Below, one piece after another: positions 18,246-29,041 of a stretch of DNA of 64,000 nt. The position numbers were made by a program, and so were the translations under genes. The stretch is from Pseudomonas panipatensis (GTDB lineage Bacteria; Pseudomonadota; Gammaproteobacteria; Pseudomonadales; Pseudomonadaceae): positions 1 through 64,000 of the forward strand of contig NZ_FNDS01000009.1 of assembly GCF_900099785.1 (NCBI RefSeq). The letters run 5' to 3'. How positions within the stretch are numbered: the stretch's first letter is position 1; every line of letters begins with the position of its first letter. Under the pieces are notes generated by a model, which worked only from the letters and a program-made list of their open reading frames with translations, was not told the DNA's origin and did no database searches.

Positions 18246-19700
18246 TCAGAATCCAGCCGGTGCTTGTTTGTGCCAGTCGCTCACCTGTTGGTACTGGTGC
18301 GCGACATTCAGCAGGCGGCCTTCCTGGAAGTAGGGGGCGAGCAACTGCACGCCTACCGGCAGGCCCTCGACGAACCCGGCGGGCATGGACAGCCCGGGGA
18401 TGCCGGCGAGGTTGGCGGTGATGGTGTAGATGTCTTCCAGGTACTGGGCGACCGGGTCGTCGTTCTTGGTGCCGAGCTTCCAGGCCGGGTTCGGCGTGGT
18501 CGGGCCGAGGATGACGTCGACGTCGGCGAAGGCGCTGACGAAATCGTTCTTGATCAGCCGGCGAATCTTCTGCGCCTTCAGGTAGTAGGCGTCGTAGTAG
18601 CCAGCGGACAGCGCATAGGTGCCGACCATGATGCGGCGCTTCACTTCGGCGCCGAAGCCTTCGGCGCGCGAACGCTTGTACAGGTCCTGCAGGTCTTTCG
18701 GGTTGGCGCAGCGATAGCCGTAGCGCACGCCGTCGAAGCGCGACAGGTTGGAGCTGGCTTCCGCCGGGGCGATCACGTAGTAGGCCGGAATGGCGTGCTG
18801 CATGTTCGGCAGCGAGATGTCCTTGACCACCGCGCCGAGCTGCTTGAGCTGCTCGACCACGGCCAGCACGGCATCGCCGATGCGGCTGTCGAGGCCGGCG
18901 CCGAAGTATTCCTTGGGCAGGCCGACGCGCAGGCCGTTGAGCGGCTTGTTCAGGGCTGCCAGGTAGTCATCCACCGGGGCGTCGACGCAGGTGGAGTCCT
19001 TGGCGTCGAAGCCGGCCATGGCGCCGAGCATCAGCGCGCAGTCTTCGGCGCTGCGCGCCAGCGGGCCGGCCTGGTCGAGGCTGGAGGCGTAGGCGACCAT
19101 GCCCCAGCGCGAGACGCGACCGTAGGTCGGCTTGATCCCGGTGAGGTTGGTCAGCGCGGCGGGTTGGCGAATCGAACCGCCGGTGTCGGTGCCGGTGGCG
19201 GCCGGGATCAGCCGGGCGGCGACCGCCGCGGCCGAGCCGCCGGAGGAACCGCCGGGCACGCGGCTGGTATCCCAGGGGTTCTTCACCGCGCCGTAGTGGC
19301 TGGATTCGTTGGCCGAGCCCATGGCGAACTCGTCCATGTTCAGCTTGCCCAGGCTGACCGCGCCGGCACTGGCCAGGCGCTCGACGACGGTGGCGTCGTA
19401 GGGCGAGACGAAATTGTCGAGAATCTTCGAGCCGCAGCTGGTGCGTACCCCTTTGGTGCAGAACAGGTCCTTGTGCGCGATCGGGGCGCCGAGCAGGGCG
19501 CCGTTTTCACCGGCGGCGCGCCGCTGGTCGGCTGCCTGGGCCTGGGCGATGGCCGGTTCCGCGGTGACGCTGATGAAACTGTTGATCTGCGGGTCGAGCT
19601 GCTCGATGCGGCTCAGCAGGGCACGGGTCAGCTCTTCGGCGGAGAACTGCTTGTCGGCGAGGCCGCGGGCGACTTCGGCGAGGGTCAGTTGGTGCAGCAT
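18246..19700 (-). CDS. gatA: Aspartyl/glutamyl-tRNA amidotransferase subunit A
   Basis: 484 residues of the amidase-signature family. The Ser-cisSer-Lys machinery is visible: IAHKDLFC (Lys), [11 protein letters not shown] (cis-Ser) and [13 protein letters not shown] in the signature. GatA hydrolyses glutamine and passes ammonia through a tunnel to GatB. It lies 19 bases after gatC and 11 before gatB, so the three subunits are made in order. Confidence 0.97.
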   Translation of the reverse strand: MLHQLTLAEVARGLADKQFSAEELTRALLSRIEQLDPQINSFISVTAEPAIAQAQAADQRRAAGENGALLGAPIAHKDLFCTKGVRTSCGSKILDNFVSPYDATVVERLASAGAVSLGKLNMDEFAMGSANESSHYGAVKNPWDTSRVPGGSSGGSAAAVAARLIPAATGTDTGGSIRQPAALTNLTGIKPTYGRVSRWGMVAYASSLDQAGPLARSAEDCALMLGAMAGFDAKDSTCVDAPVDDYLAALNKPLNGLRVGLPKEYFGAGLDSRIGDAVLAVVEQLKQLGAVVKDISLPNMQHAIPAYYVIAPAEASSNLSRFDGVRYGYRCANPKDLQDLYKRSRAEGFGAEVKRRIMVGTYALSAGYYDAYYLKAQKIRRLIKNDFVSAFADVDVILGPTTPNPAWKLGTKNDDPVAQYLEDIYTITANLAGIPGLSMPAGFVEGLPVGVQLLAPYFQEGRLLNVAHQYQQVSDWHKQAPAGF

Positions 19701-19719
19701 GTGTCCGTGTCCTTCCTTA

Positions 19720-20007
19720 TTACTCGATGACTTTCGGGACCAGGTAGAGGCCGTTTTCCACGGCCGGGGCGACGGCCTGGTAGGCGTCCCGCTGATTTTC
19801 TTCGGTCACCAGGTCGGCGCGCAGGCGCTGGGTGGTTTCCAGCGGGTGGGCCAGGGGTTCGATGCCGTCGGTATTCACCGCCTGCATCTGATCGACCAAA
19901 CCGAGTATGGTGTTCAGGGTTTCGGTGGTTCGTTGGACGTCGGCTTCTTCCAGGCCCAGGCGGGCCAGGTGGGCGATTTTCTCCACGTCGGAGCGGTCAA
20001 GCGCCAT
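19720..20007 (-). CDS. gatC: Aspartyl/glutamyl-tRNA amidotransferase subunit C
   Basis: 95 residues. Typical GatC opening ([13 protein letters not shown]) and [17 protein letters not shown]. The small subunit wraps GatA and GatB together. It is the first gene of the operon; its start at 20007 lies 238 bases from mreB, with which it is divergent. Confidence 0.95.
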   Translation of the reverse strand: MALDRSDVEKIAHLARLGLEEADVQRTTETLNTILGLVDQMQAVNTDGIEPLAHPLETTQRLRADLVTEENQRDAYQAVAPAVENGLYLVPKVIE

Positions 20008-20146
20008 CGGGGGTCTCCAGGCTAGAGCGGCCAGCGACCAATGGGCGCATGGCCGGACGGAACGGGGCGGGGGAACGTAGCCCGCAGCGGGCGGTCAGAG
20101 TACCGCAGGGAAGGGCGTCAGACGCCCTGAAAGTCAAGCAATTTAG

Positions 20147-21283
<1,137 letters not shown>

Positions 21284-21314
21284 GGTGGAGAGTTTCCGTG
21301 TCTAGGAGCGGACC

Positions 21315-22397
21315 ATAAAACCGCTATTCTCCAAAGGCCCCTCGCTTGGCGTGCGCCTGCTGGCGCTCGCCGTGCTATCGGTGAGCCTGATGGTGGTCGA
21401 CGCGCGCTTCGAGTACCTCAAGCCGTTTCGCAGCCAGTTGGGTCTGGTATTGACGCCCTTCTATGGCGTGGCCGATTTGCCGGTTCGCGCCTGGGAGGGC
21501 GTGCGCGACCAGTTCACCAGCCGTAGCGAGCTGCTCGCCGAAAACGAGCGGCTGAAGGCCGAATCGCTGCTTATGCAGCGGCGCCTGCAGAAGCTCGCCG
21601 CGCTCACCGAGCAGAACGTGCGCCTGCGCGAGCTGCTCAACTCCGCGGCCCTGGTCGACGACAAAGTGCTGGTCAGCGAACTGATCGGCGTCGATCCCAA
21701 TCCCTTCACCCAGCGCATCCTCATCGACAAAGGCTCGAAGGACGGCGTTTTCCAGGGGCAGCCGGTGCTCGATGCCAGCGGCCTGATGGGGCAGGTGGTC
21801 GAGGTCATGCCGTACACCGCCCGCGTGCTGCTGCTCACCGATACCACCCACAGCATTCCGGTGCAGGTCAACCGTAACGGCCTGCGCGCCATCGCCGTCG
21901 GCACCGGCAACCCGGAACGCCTCGAACTGCGCTATGTCGCCGATACCGCGGACATCAAGGAAGGCGACCTGCTGGTCAGTTCGGGGCTCGGCCAGCGCTT
22001 CCCCGCCGGTTATCCGGTCGCGGTGGTCAAGGAAGTCATCCACGATTCCGGCCAGCCTTTCGCGGTCATTCGCGCCGTCCCCACCGCCAAAATGAACCGC
22101 AGCCGCTATGTGCTGCTGGTGTTCAGCGACAGCCGTACCCCCGAGCAGCGCGCCAACGACGCCGCCGAAGCCCAGGCCGAAGCCGATCGCAAGGCGGCCG
22201 AAGGGACCGGCCAGGCGCCCGCGCAACCTGCGGCTGCCGCGGCGCCAGGCGTGCCTGCCGCGACGGCCACGCCGGCCGCCGCGACCCATGCGATTCATCC
22301 GCAGGCCGCGCCGGTGGTGAAGCCGCCCGCCGCCCCCGCGAGCGCGTCTGCCCAGCCGCAGGCGCCCGCCCAGCCCGAGCAAAGGAAACGTCACTGA
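21315..22397 (+). CDS. mreC: Rod-shape protein MreC, apparently initiated at ATA
   Basis: Bitopic periplasmic scaffold of the elongasome: N-terminal membrane segment, coiled coil (about ENERLKAESLLMQ), beta domains, then an Ala/Pro-rich tail. No ATG, GTG or TTG exists between an in-frame TAG at 21303-21305 and a GTG at 21351. The ATA at 21315 is 6 bases after a strong AGGAG (21304-21308), and the codons after it give KPLFSKGPSLGVRL, which lines up residue for residue with the N-terminus of E. coli MreC (M-KPIFSRGPSL, from memory). Standard gene finders would start at GTG 21351 and lose this conserved stretch (348 instead of 360 residues). It overlaps mreD by one base. Confidence 0.93.
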   Translation: MKPLFSKGPSLGVRLLALAVLSVSLMVVDARFEYLKPFRSQLGLVLTPFYGVADLPVRAWEGVRDQFTSRSELLAENERLKAESLLMQRRLQKLAALTEQNVRLRELLNSAALVDDKVLVSELIGVDPNPFTQRILIDKGSKDGVFQGQPVLDASGLMGQVVEVMPYTARVLLLTDTTHSIPVQVNRNGLRAIAVGTGNPERLELRYVADTADIKEGDLLVSSGLGQRFPAGYPVAVVKEVIHDSGQPFAVIRAVPTAKMNRSRYVLLVFSDSRTPEQRANDAAEAQAEADRKAAEGTGQAPAQPAAAAAPGVPAATATPAAATHAIHPQAAPVVKPPAAPASASAQPQAPAQPEQRKRH

Positions 22398-22885
22398 TGG
22401 CCGCCCAAGGTCCGCGCAATAGCTGGCTGATCTGGTTGAGCCTGTTGTTGGCGCTGTTGCTGTCAGTGGCGCCGATGCCCGGTTTCACCGAAATCGGCCG
22501 GCCCTTGTGGCTGGCGATGTTCCTCACTTTCTGGGTGCTGATGGCGCCGCAACGGGTCGGCTTGCTGAGCGCCTGGGTCTTCGGCCTTGCCGAGGACGTG
22601 CTCTATGGCAGCCTGCTCGGGCAGAACGCCCTGGTGCTCAGCCTGATCATCTTCCTGGTGCTGTCCCTGCATCAGCGGCTGCGCCTGTTCCCGGTGTGGC
22701 AGCAATGCCTGGTGCTGATGGTCATCTTCGGTCTGGCGCAACTGGTGCAACTGTGGCTGAACGCGCTGACCGGCAACCGCCCGCCGACCCTGGCCTTCCT
22801 CCTGCCGGCGCTGGTCAGTGGCTTGCTCTGGCCGTGGGTGCATGGCCTGCTGAGAAGCCTCGGGCGGCGCCTGAAAGTCTACTAA
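22397..22885 (+). CDS. mreD: Rod-shape inner-membrane protein MreD
   Basis: 162 residues, strongly hydrophobic with about five to six membrane segments (SLLLALLLSVAP, ALVLSLIIFLVLSL, LVLMVIFGLAQLV and others) and the conserved FGLAEDVLYGSLLGQNAL region. It starts within the mreC stop (TGATG). MreD joins MreC in activating the RodA/PBP2 synthase. It is followed 72 bases later by maf. Confidence 0.95.
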   Translation: MAAQGPRNSWLIWLSLLLALLLSVAPMPGFTEIGRPLWLAMFLTFWVLMAPQRVGLLSAWVFGLAEDVLYGSLLGQNALVLSLIIFLVLSLHQRLRLFPVWQQCLVLMVIFGLAQLVQLWLNALTGNRPPTLAFLLPALVSGLLWPWVHGLLRSLGRRLKVY

Positions 22886-22957
22886 CGCTTGTTTGCGGCG
22901 CTCTCCGACCGGCGTGGGGCGGAGCACACGCAGCCGAAATCGATTTGGGAGTCGTCG

Positions 22958-23542
22958 ATGTTCCAGCTTTACCTGGCCTCCAGCTCGCCGCGTCGCCGCG
23001 AATTGCTGCAGCAGATCGGCCTGTCCTTCAACCGCGTCCCCGGCAATGTCGACGAAACGCCGTTGGCCGAGGAGGCGCCGGTCGCCTATGTCGAGCGCCT
23101 GGCACGCGAGAAAGCCCTGGCCGGTCTGACCATGTTGGCCCAGCGCGCCGATGTTTGCGTCCTCGGCGCGGATACCGCGGTGGTGCTCGACGGGCACATC
23201 CTCGGCAAACCCAAGGACCGCGCCGACGGCCTGGCCATGCTGCAGGCGCTGTCCGGCCGCGAGCATGAGGTGTTGACCGCGGTGGCGGTGGCCAACCGCG
23301 ATCGCTGCGAGGTCCGGGTGGTCAGCAGCCGAGTGACCTTCCGCCCGATCAGTGCCGCCGAGGCGGAGGCCTACTGGAACACCGGCGAACCGCAGGACAA
23401 GGCTGGCGGCTACGCTATCCAGGGGCTGGCGGCGATCTTCGTCAGCCGCGTCGAGGGCAGTTACAGCGGCGTGGTCGGTCTGCCATTGTGCGAAACAGCA
23501 GAACTGCTGGCTGACTTCTCGATATCCTGCTGGCAGTCTTGA
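22958..23542 (+). CDS. maf: Maf-family nucleotide pyrophosphatase (YhdE type, dTTP/UTP)
   Basis: 194 residues from the ATG at 22958, with GGGAG 7 bases upstream; the frame is open to 22889 but without the family N-terminus. Maf motifs: [12 protein letters not shown], the ADTAVVLDG acidic site, GKPKD and [11 protein letters not shown]. Enzymes of this subgroup hydrolyse dTTP, UTP and modified nucleotides (housecleaning) and affect septum formation when overproduced. Its place between mreD and rng is conserved in gamma-proteobacteria. Confidence 0.93.
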   Translation: MFQLYLASSSPRRRELLQQIGLSFNRVPGNVDETPLAEEAPVAYVERLAREKALAGLTMLAQRADVCVLGADTAVVLDGHILGKPKDRADGLAMLQALSGREHEVLTAVAVANRDRCEVRVVSSRVTFRPISAAEAEAYWNTGEPQDKAGGYAIQGLAAIFVSRVEGSYSGVVGLPLCETAELLADFSISCWQS

Positions 23543-23586
23543 ACTGACGTAGCGCTGCAGCAGCCGAGCGCGATAAGGAAGGGCGC

Positions 23587-25044
23587 ATGAGCGAAGAGAT
23601 TCTGATCAATATCACGCCGATGGAATCGCGCGTGGCGGTAGTGGAAAACGGAGTCCTTCAGGAAGTCCACGTCGAGCGCACCCTGCGCCGCGGGATCGTC
23701 GGCAATATCTACAAGGGCAAGGTCGTGCGCGTGCTGCCGGGGATGCAGGCGGCCTTCGTCGACATTGGCCTGGAGCGCGCGGCTTTCATCCACGCGGCGG
23801 AGATTTCCACCCGCGAGGGCAGCGCGGTGGAGAGCATCAGCGCGCTGGTCCACGAGGGCCAGAGCCTGGTGGTGCAGGTCACCAAGGACCCGATCGGCAC
23901 CAAGGGCGCGCGCCTCACCACGCACCTGTCGATTCCTTCGCGCTACCTGGTGTACATGCCGCGCACCAGTCATGTCGGCATTTCCCTGAAGATCGAGGAT
24001 GAACTCGAACGCGAGCGCCTCAAGCAGGTCGTGGCCAAGTGCGTCGCGGCCGAAGGCATCGTCGAGCAGGGTGGCTTCATCCTGCGTACCGCCGCCGAAG
24101 GCGCCGGAGAGGACGAGATTCTCGCCGATATCCGCTATCTTCGCCGGCTTTGGGATCAGATCGCCGCACAGATGCAGACGGTCGGTGCGCCGACCATGAT
24201 CTACGAAGACCTCTCCCTGGCCCTGCGTACCCTGCGCGATCTGGTCAACCCGCGCATCGAGAAGATCCGTGTGGATTCCCGGGAGAACTTCCAGAAGATC
24301 ACCCAGTTCGTCGAGGAGCTGATGCCGGAGATCGCCGACCGCCTCGAGCACTATCCCGGCGAGCGGCCGATCTTCGACCTCTACGGAGTCGAAGACGAGG
24401 TGCAGAAGGCCCTGGAGCGCAAGGTGCTGCTCAAGTCCGGTGGCTACCTGATCATCGACCCGACCGAGGCGATGACCACCATCGACGTCAACACCGGCGC
24501 CTTCGTCGGTCACCGCAACCTCGAAGAGACCATCTTCAAGACCAACCTCGAGGCGGCCACGGCCATCGCCCGCCAACTGCGCCTGCGCAACCTTGGCGGG
24601 ATCATCATCATCGACTTCATCGACATGGAGGACGAGGATCACCGCCGTCAGGTCCTGCGCACCCTGGAGAAGCAACTGGAGCGCGACCACGCCAAGACCA
24701 ACATCATCGGCATCACCGAACTCGGCCTGGTGCAGATGACCCGCAAGCGCACCCGCGAAAGCCTGGTGCAGGTGCTGTGCGAGCCCTGCCCGAGCTGCCA
24801 GGGGCGCGGCATGCTGAAGACCGCTGAAACCATTTGCTACGAGATCTTCCGCGAAATCCTCCGCGAGGCCCGTGCCTATCAGGCGGACTCCTACGTGGTG
24901 CTGGCCAACCAGAAGGTGGTCGATCGGCTGCTGGACGAGGAGTCGGGCAATGTCGCCGATCTGGAAGTGTTCATCGGCAGAACCATCAAGTTCCAGGTCG
25001 AGCCCATGTACTCGCAGGAACAATATGATGTCGTGCTGCTCTGA
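23587..25044 (+). CDS. rng: Ribonuclease G
   Basis: 485 residues, the RNase G length, without the long C-terminal scaffold of RNase E. The N-terminal S1 domain is at about 38-120 (RGIVGNIYKGKVVRVLPGMQAAFVDIG). The catalytic Asp pair lies in TIDVNTG and IDFIDMED, and a Zn-link is present as CPSC. It processes 16S rRNA 5' ends and some mRNAs. Older name cafA. It is 44 bases after maf. Confidence 0.96.
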   Translation: MSEEILINITPMESRVAVVENGVLQEVHVERTLRRGIVGNIYKGKVVRVLPGMQAAFVDIGLERAAFIHAAEISTREGSAVESISALVHEGQSLVVQVTKDPIGTKGARLTTHLSIPSRYLVYMPRTSHVGISLKIEDELERERLKQVVAKCVAAEGIVEQGGFILRTAAEGAGEDEILADIRYLRRLWDQIAAQMQTVGAPTMIYEDLSLALRTLRDLVNPRIEKIRVDSRENFQKITQFVEELMPEIADRLEHYPGERPIFDLYGVEDEVQKALERKVLLKSGGYLIIDPTEAMTTIDVNTGAFVGHRNLEETIFKTNLEAATAIARQLRLRNLGGIIIIDFIDMEDEDHRRQVLRTLEKQLERDHAKTNIIGITELGLVQMTRKRTRESLVQVLCEPCPSCQGRGMLKTAETICYEIFREILREARAYQADSYVVLANQKVVDRLLDEESGNVADLEVFIGRTIKFQVEPMYSQEQYDVVLL

Positions 25045-25058
25045 AGGCCGGCATTGAC

Positions 25059-28000
25059 ATGCAGCGTTTCGGCCGCCTGTTAGCCACCGCCCTGCGCGGG
25101 CTGCTGGGGCTGTGCTGCCTGGTGCTGGTGCTGCTGGCGCTCTATGTCAGCCTCGGCCGGCAATTGGTGCCGCTGGTGGCGGAGTACCGCGAGCAATTGG
25201 TCGAGCAGGCCAGCGCCAAGCTCGGCCTGCCGGTCAGTGTCGGCGCGCTGGACGGGCACTGGCGGGGCTTCGGTCCGGTCATCGAGGTGCACGATATCCA
25301 GATCGGCGAGGGTCCTGGCGCCTTGCGTCTGGAGCGGGTGCGGCTGACGCCCGACGTGTTCGGCAGCCTCATGGCCCGTCAGCCAAGGGTCGATGCCCTG
25401 GAGTTCGCCGGCCTGCACCTGAGGTTCCGCGAAGGCGAGGATGGCCAGTGGCAGGTGGAAGGATTGCCCCAGCCGTCGCAGGCCTCCGATCCACGGCAAC
25501 TGATCGATCTCCTGCTGACTCCCGGGCGCCTGTCCCTGCTGGACAGCCAGATCACCTTTTTGCCCAGGGACATGCAACCGCAAACGCTCAGCTACCTGAG
25601 CCTGACCCTGCACAACGGCGTTTTCGGCCAACGCCTGGATGGCCGCGTGAACCTTCCCGACGGCCAGCCCCTGTCGCTGCGCGTCGATGGCCGAGTCAAT
25701 CGCGACGACTGGCAACGCAGTTCCCTGGATGCCTATCTGAGTCTGCCGCAGAGCGACTGGGCGAAGTGGCTGCCGCCACGCCTGACCCAGAGTTGGCGGG
25801 TGGTCCAGGCCAAGGCTGGCGGTGAAGTCTGGCTCCGCGTCGAGCAGGGCGTGGCGCAGAACGCCGTGCTGCGCCTGAACGCGCCACAGATTCAGGCGGC
25901 CTACGATGGACGGGAGCCGGTCAGCATCGGCGATCTCGGCGTCGGCCTGTATCTCTCCCGCGAGGGCGACGATCTGCGCCTGCGCGTCGCCGATCTGGCG
26001 GCCAACTTCGGCAACACCCGCTGGGGCGAGGCGGAACTCGAACTGCTGCGCCACAGTGGCGACGACGAACACTGGCAACTGCGCGCCGATCGCCTCGACC
26101 TGGCGCCACTGGTGCCGCTGATCGAGTCCCTCGCGCCCCTGCCGGATGCCGCGGTGGCCTGGCTCGGCGGCCTCAAGCCGAGCGGTGTGCTGCATAACCT
26201 CAACCTGGATTACTGGCCGCAGCGCCAGGGCGTCCAGCGCCTGACCTACGCCAGCAATCTGGAAAAGGTCGGTGTCAGCGCCTACCGCGAGGTTCCGGCG
26301 GTCGCCAATGTCGATGGCACCTTCAGCGGCAACCTGGGCGGTGGCCAACTGGATGCGTCGGCCCAGGATTTCATGCTCCACCTGGCCATGCTGTTCCCCG
26401 AGCCCTGGCGTTTCCGCAAGGCCAACGCGCGCTTGTTCTGGTCCTGGGACGACCAGGCGTTCACCCTGGGCAGCCACCTGATGCAGGTCGAGGGCGATGT
26501 CGGCCGGCTAGGCGGCGACATGTTGATCCGCCTGATGCATGACAGCAGCAAGGAAAGCTACATGGACCTGCGGGTCGGCCTGCGCGATGGCGATGGACGC
26601 TTCACGCCGTTGTTCCTGCCGACGGTGCTGCCGGAAATGAGCCAGGACCTGGCGCACTGGCTGTCCACGGCGATCAAGGGCGGGCGTGTCGAGCAGGGGT
26701 ATTTCCAGTGGCAGGGTTCGCTGCAGAAGGGCGCCGCGCCCGAGGCCCACGTCATGAGCCTGTATTTCAAGGTGCATGACGGCGAACTGGACTATCAGCC
26801 CGGCTGGCCGGCTCTCAGCCAGGCCGAGGGTGAGGTGCTGGTGCAGAACAACGATGTGCGCATCCACGCGCAGTCCGGGCGCATCCTGCAGAGCCAGGTG
26901 CGCGATGTGAGTGTGGACATTCCGGCGGTGCCGCATGGCGAAGTGTCCCATCTGCTGATCGATGGCACGGTCGACAGCAACCTGGCCGATGGCCTGAAAA
27001 TCCTCCAGGACTCCCCCCTCGGCGTACAGCAGGCGTTCGCCGGCTGGAGCGGCGAAGGTCCGTTGCAGGGCCATCTGAAGCTGGACATCCCGCTGGCCAA
27101 GGCGCAGGCGAACAAGACCCGGGCGGTGGTCGATTTCGCCACGGAGAATGCGCGTCTGAAGATCAGTAAGCCGCTGCTGGAACTGAGCCAGCTCAAGGGC
27201 GCTTTCCGCTACGACACCAATAGCGGCCTGAGCGGCCAGAACATCGTCGCCCAGGCCCTGGGCGCGCGGGTCGCGGGCAGCATCCGCGCCGAGGGCAGCC
27301 CCGGCGTGCCGCGCAGCCGCATTCTGGTGGGCGGCCAGGTCGCGTTGAAGAATCTGCTCGAATGGGGCGGCGTCAAGCAGACGCTGCCGGTGGCCGGGCG
27401 CGTGCCTTATCAGCTCGATCTGCTGATTGACGGAAAGGATAGCCAGCTCCAGGTCAACTCCAGCCTTCAGGGGGTCGCCATCGACCTGCCGGCGCCTTTC
27501 GGCAAGGCTGCGGACGAGAGCCGTCCGAGCAGCTGGAGCATGACGCTGGAGGGGCCCGAACGGCGCTATTGGGCCAGCTACGACAAGCTCGCCAGCCTGG
27601 CCTATGCGGCGCCCGCCGACAACCTCCTGGGCGGACGTGGCGAGCTTCGCCTGGGGGGCGATTCGGCGCAGTTGCCCGGCGCCGCGGGTGTGCAGGTCCG
27701 CGGACGGGTGGCCAACCTGGATGCCGAAGCCTGGCAGGCCGCGCTGAAACAGTATTCCAACAACGATGTCCAGGGCGCGGCCGGACTGCTGCGTGGCGCC
27801 AATCTGCAGATCGGCAATTTCCGCGGTTTCGGTGTGAGCATGGACAACCTCACCCTGGACCTGGCTCGCCTCGACAGTAGCTGGCAGTTGGGGCTGAACA
27901 GCAGTTTGCTGGCCGGTCAGGTGGTGATCGCGGATGGCGGCAGCCGGCCGATGCAGATCCGCCTGGACCGCCTGGACCTGCCGAAGAATCCCACCAACGA

Positions 28001-28883
28001 CCTGGCCAACCTGCCAACCCAGGCGCCCGATCCACTGGCGAAGGTCGATCCGCGCAGCCTGCCCGCCATGGATGTGAGCATTCGCCAGCTCACTCAGGGC
28101 GGCAAGCCGATCGGCGCCTGGAGCTTCAACGTACGCCCGACCACCAGCGGCACCAGCTTCAACAACCTGAACCTCGACCTGCGTGGGCTGAAGGTCAGCG
28201 GCGGTCTGCGCTGGGAGGGGCCGGTGGCGGCGACATACAGCAGATTCCAGGGCCGCCTGGAGGGCAAGAACCTGACCGACGTGCTCAAGGCCTGGGATTT
28301 CGCGCCCACCGCCACCAGCGAGCGCTTCAGTCTCGATGTCGACGGCGGCTGGCAGGGATCGCCGGCGCACATCAGCCTGCGCCACTTCGACGGGCGTCTG
28401 GAGGCGGATATGCGCAAGGGGCAGTTCGTCGAAGTAGAAGGGGGCGCCAACGCCCTGCGGGTGTTCGGTCTGCTCAACTTCAACGCCATCAGCCGCCGCC
28501 TGCGCCTGGACTTCTCCGACCTGCTCGGCAAGGGCCTGAGTTACGACCGGGTACGCGGCGTCCTGACGGCGACCGATGGCGTCTACCTGACCCGCGAGCC
28601 GATCAGGCTCACCGGGCCGTCGAGCAATATCGAGATGAATGGCACCCTGGACATGGCCCATGACCAGATCGACGCCAAGCTGTTGGTGACCCTGCCGGTG
28701 ACCAATAACCTGCCGCTGGCCGCGCTGCTCGTTGGCGCCCCGGCGGTGGGGGGCGCGCTCTTCGTGGTCGACAAACTGCTGGGTGACCGGGTGGCGCGCT
28801 TCGCCAGTGTGCAGTACAGCGTCAAGGGCCCCTGGCAATCGCCGAACATCGCCTTCGAGAAGCCCTTCGAGAAACCCCGGTGA
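25059..28883 (+). CDS. yhdP: YhdP, AsmA-like intermembrane phospholipid transport protein
   Basis: 1274 residues. One N-terminal membrane segment (LLGLCCLVLVLLALYVSL) is followed by a long repetitive beta-groove region and ends in the AsmA-like C-terminal part (LPVTNNLPLAALLVGAPAVGGALFVVDKLLG). YhdP, TamB and YdbH form bridges that move phospholipids to the outer membrane (family knowledge). It starts 14 bases after rng, so it is probably co-transcribed with it. Confidence 0.93.
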   Translation: MQRFGRLLATALRGLLGLCCLVLVLLALYVSLGRQLVPLVAEYREQLVEQASAKLGLPVSVGALDGHWRGFGPVIEVHDIQIGEGPGALRLERVRLTPDVFGSLMARQPRVDALEFAGLHLRFREGEDGQWQVEGLPQPSQASDPRQLIDLLLTPGRLSLLDSQITFLPRDMQPQTLSYLSLTLHNGVFGQRLDGRVNLPDGQPLSLRVDGRVNRDDWQRSSLDAYLSLPQSDWAKWLPPRLTQSWRVVQAKAGGEVWLRVEQGVAQNAVLRLNAPQIQAAYDGREPVSIGDLGVGLYLSREGDDLRLRVADLAANFGNTRWGEAELELLRHSGDDEHWQLRADRLDLAPLVPLIESLAPLPDAAVAWLGGLKPSGVLHNLNLDYWPQRQGVQRLTYASNLEKVGVSAYREVPAVANVDGTFSGNLGGGQLDASAQDFMLHLAMLFPEPWRFRKANARLFWSWDDQAFTLGSHLMQVEGDVGRLGGDMLIRLMHDSSKESYMDLRVGLRDGDGRFTPLFLPTVLPEMSQDLAHWLSTAIKGGRVEQGYFQWQGSLQKGAAPEAHVMSLYFKVHDGELDYQPGWPALSQAEGEVLVQNNDVRIHAQSGRILQSQVRDVSVDIPAVPHGEVSHLLIDGTVDSNLADGLKILQDSPLGVQQAFAGWSGEGPLQGHLKLDIPLAKAQANKTRAVVDFATENARLKISKPLLELSQLKGAFRYDTNSGLSGQNIVAQALGARVAGSIRAEGSPGVPRSRILVGGQVALKNLLEWGGVKQTLPVAGRVPYQLDLLIDGKDSQLQVNSSLQGVAIDLPAPFGKAADESRPSSWSMTLEGPERRYWASYDKLASLAYAAPADNLLGGRGELRLGGDSAQLPGAAGVQVRGRVANLDAEAWQAALKQYSNNDVQGAAGLLRGANLQIGNFRGFGVSMDNLTLDLARLDSSWQLGLNSSLLAGQVVIADGGSRPMQIRLDRLDLPKNPTNDLANLPTQAPDPLAKVDPRSLPAMDVSIRQLTQGGKPIGAWSFNVRPTTSGTSFNNLNLDLRGLKVSGGLRWEGPVAATYSRFQGRLEGKNLTDVLKAWDFAPTATSERFSLDVDGGWQGSPAHISLRHFDGRLEADMRKGQFVEVEGGANALRVFGLLNFNAISRRLRLDFSDLLGKGLSYDRVRGVLTATDGVYLTREPIRLTGPSSNIEMNGTLDMAHDQIDAKLLVTLPVTNNLPLAALLVGAPAVGGALFVVDKLLGDRVARFASVQYSVKGPWQSPNIAFEKPFEKPR

Positions 28884-28950
28884 GCAGAGCCGGCGGGCAT
28901 CGGTTAGGATGAAAGCCAGCGGCTTTCGAGCCGTTGCCTGCCGTGCTGCG

Positions 28951-29011
28951 CACCTCGGAAGAGCGTACCCCGGCAAGCCTCACCTCGGAACGCCGGACTT
29001 CGGCAAAGCCT
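28951..29011 (+). repeat. Imperfect 30/31-bp tandem duplication
   Basis: Two adjoining units each begin CACCTCGGAA (28951 and 28981) and end CGGCAAGCCT or CGGCAAAGCCT, with a divergent 10-base middle. A third, more decayed copy may follow (29012-29040). The array fills most of the 158-base gap between yhdP and the nitrilase start. Confidence 0.6.
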
Positions 29012-29041
29012 AACCCGGACTACCGCCTCTCGGAGCCCCGC

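Noticed and set aside
26508-28976. 822-codon minus-strand frame opposite yhdP
   Set aside because: Antisense shadow; YhdP is full length and conserved on the plus strand.
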